Positions 63,960 through 64,000 of a DNA stretch of 64,000 bases are shown one piece after another (within the stretch, counting starts at the first letter, position 1; every line of letters starts with the position of its first letter). The notes under the pieces are model-generated. The model did not search any database and was not told the DNA's origin. It saw only the letters and a list, made by a program, of their open reading frames with translations. The translations under genes and the position numbers were made by a program. This DNA is from Tetrahymena elliotti 4EA (taxonomy: Eukaryota; Ciliophora; Oligohymenophorea; Hymenostomatida; Tetrahymenidae). The stretch covers positions 183,182 to 247,181 of the forward strand of contig JH720352.1 in the NCBI GenBank assembly GCA_000231825.2, given 5' to 3'.

Positions 63960-64000
63960 ATGGCTATTCAAGACTTTAAGAAAGACTCTTTTTTAATCTG
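63960..64000 (+). CDS. Start of a gene running off the right edge
   Basis: ATG at 63960 in the context AAACATGG opens MAIQDFKKDSFLI. Base composition becomes less A+T-biased exactly here, as at other starts in the window. Only 13 codons are visible, so no function can be given. Confidence 0.5.
   Translation, partial: MAIQDFKKDSFLI

Noticed and set aside
1..64000. Standard-code open frames of 60-118 codons across the window
   Set aside because: With TAA/TAG as Gln the real genes occupy other frames. Frames such as 15691-16014 (-) and 17467-17703 (-) are shadows of the Cys-rich protease, and 9907-10634 frames are shadows of the amylase.
1..64000. tRNA, rRNA or CRISPR features
   Set aside because: No tRNA-like arm set, rRNA core sequence or regularly spaced repeat-spacer array was seen. 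GGTTCGAA near 10040 lies inside the amylase coding exon.
1..64000. Tetrahymena chromosome breakage sequence
   Set aside because: I looked for the 15-bp Cbs motif; the nearest look-alike (GTAAACCAATCC near 61708) departs from it and lies in the kinase gene.

Overview
Origin. The window is ciliate nuclear DNA, most likely from Tetrahymena or a close relative. It is extremely A+T-rich. Every convincing gene reads TAA and TAG as glutamine and stops only at TGA. Introns are short, A+T-rich and GT-AG, mostly 45-180 nt with a few long ones, which argues against Paramecium (20-33 nt introns). Because of the code and the introns, standard-code ORFs are nearly all shadows. The models here were built by reading with the ciliate code and requiring intron phases to close.

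Left part (1-21 kb). An orphan gene (92-793, -). An 18-exon leucine-rich-repeat (LRR) gene (2922-6076, -) with nearly one 90-nt exon per repeat. A small single-pass membrane protein (6834-7447, +) and a frameshifted coding relic after it. A secreted GH13 alpha-amylase with six exons (8753-11230, +). A dead copy of the LRR gene (about 13382-14880, -), left by a segmental duplication. A 1756-residue M8 metalloprotease with a long cysteine-rich tail (15477-21202, -).

Middle part (22-42 kb). Two tandem paralogues (22436-24197 and 25097-26737, -) with predicted dual-acylation N-termini and a PARP-like ADP-ribosyltransferase C-terminus carrying an H-Y-E triad; a third MGC-starting protein lies at 28176-28679 (+). 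A divergent XPB/ERCC3-type helicase (29974-32476, +) with an altered motif II. Three tandem copies of an EGF-TM-RING membrane ubiquitin-ligase-like gene (33024-34383 decayed, 36359-37813 and 40197-41642 intact). A hAT transposase relic (about 35215-35470) sits between copies one and two.

Right part (43-64 kb). A second LRR gene (43788-45121, +), an EamA/DMT transporter (47191-48132, -), a 5.5-kb non-coding stretch with low-complexity tracts and one structured-looking island (about 51715-52300), a third LRR gene (53707-54855, +), a 1589-residue hybrid histidine kinase (55897-61721, -) with an unexplained ORF overlapping its 5' end antisense, and the start of a further gene at the right edge.

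How they fit together. No operon logic applies. The theme is small gene families growing and decaying by local duplication: LRR, ART-like and EGF-TM-RING, each with at least one degraded or altered copy. Several products look surface-directed, secreted or membrane-bound (amylase, M8 protease, RING proteins, transporter, histidine kinase).
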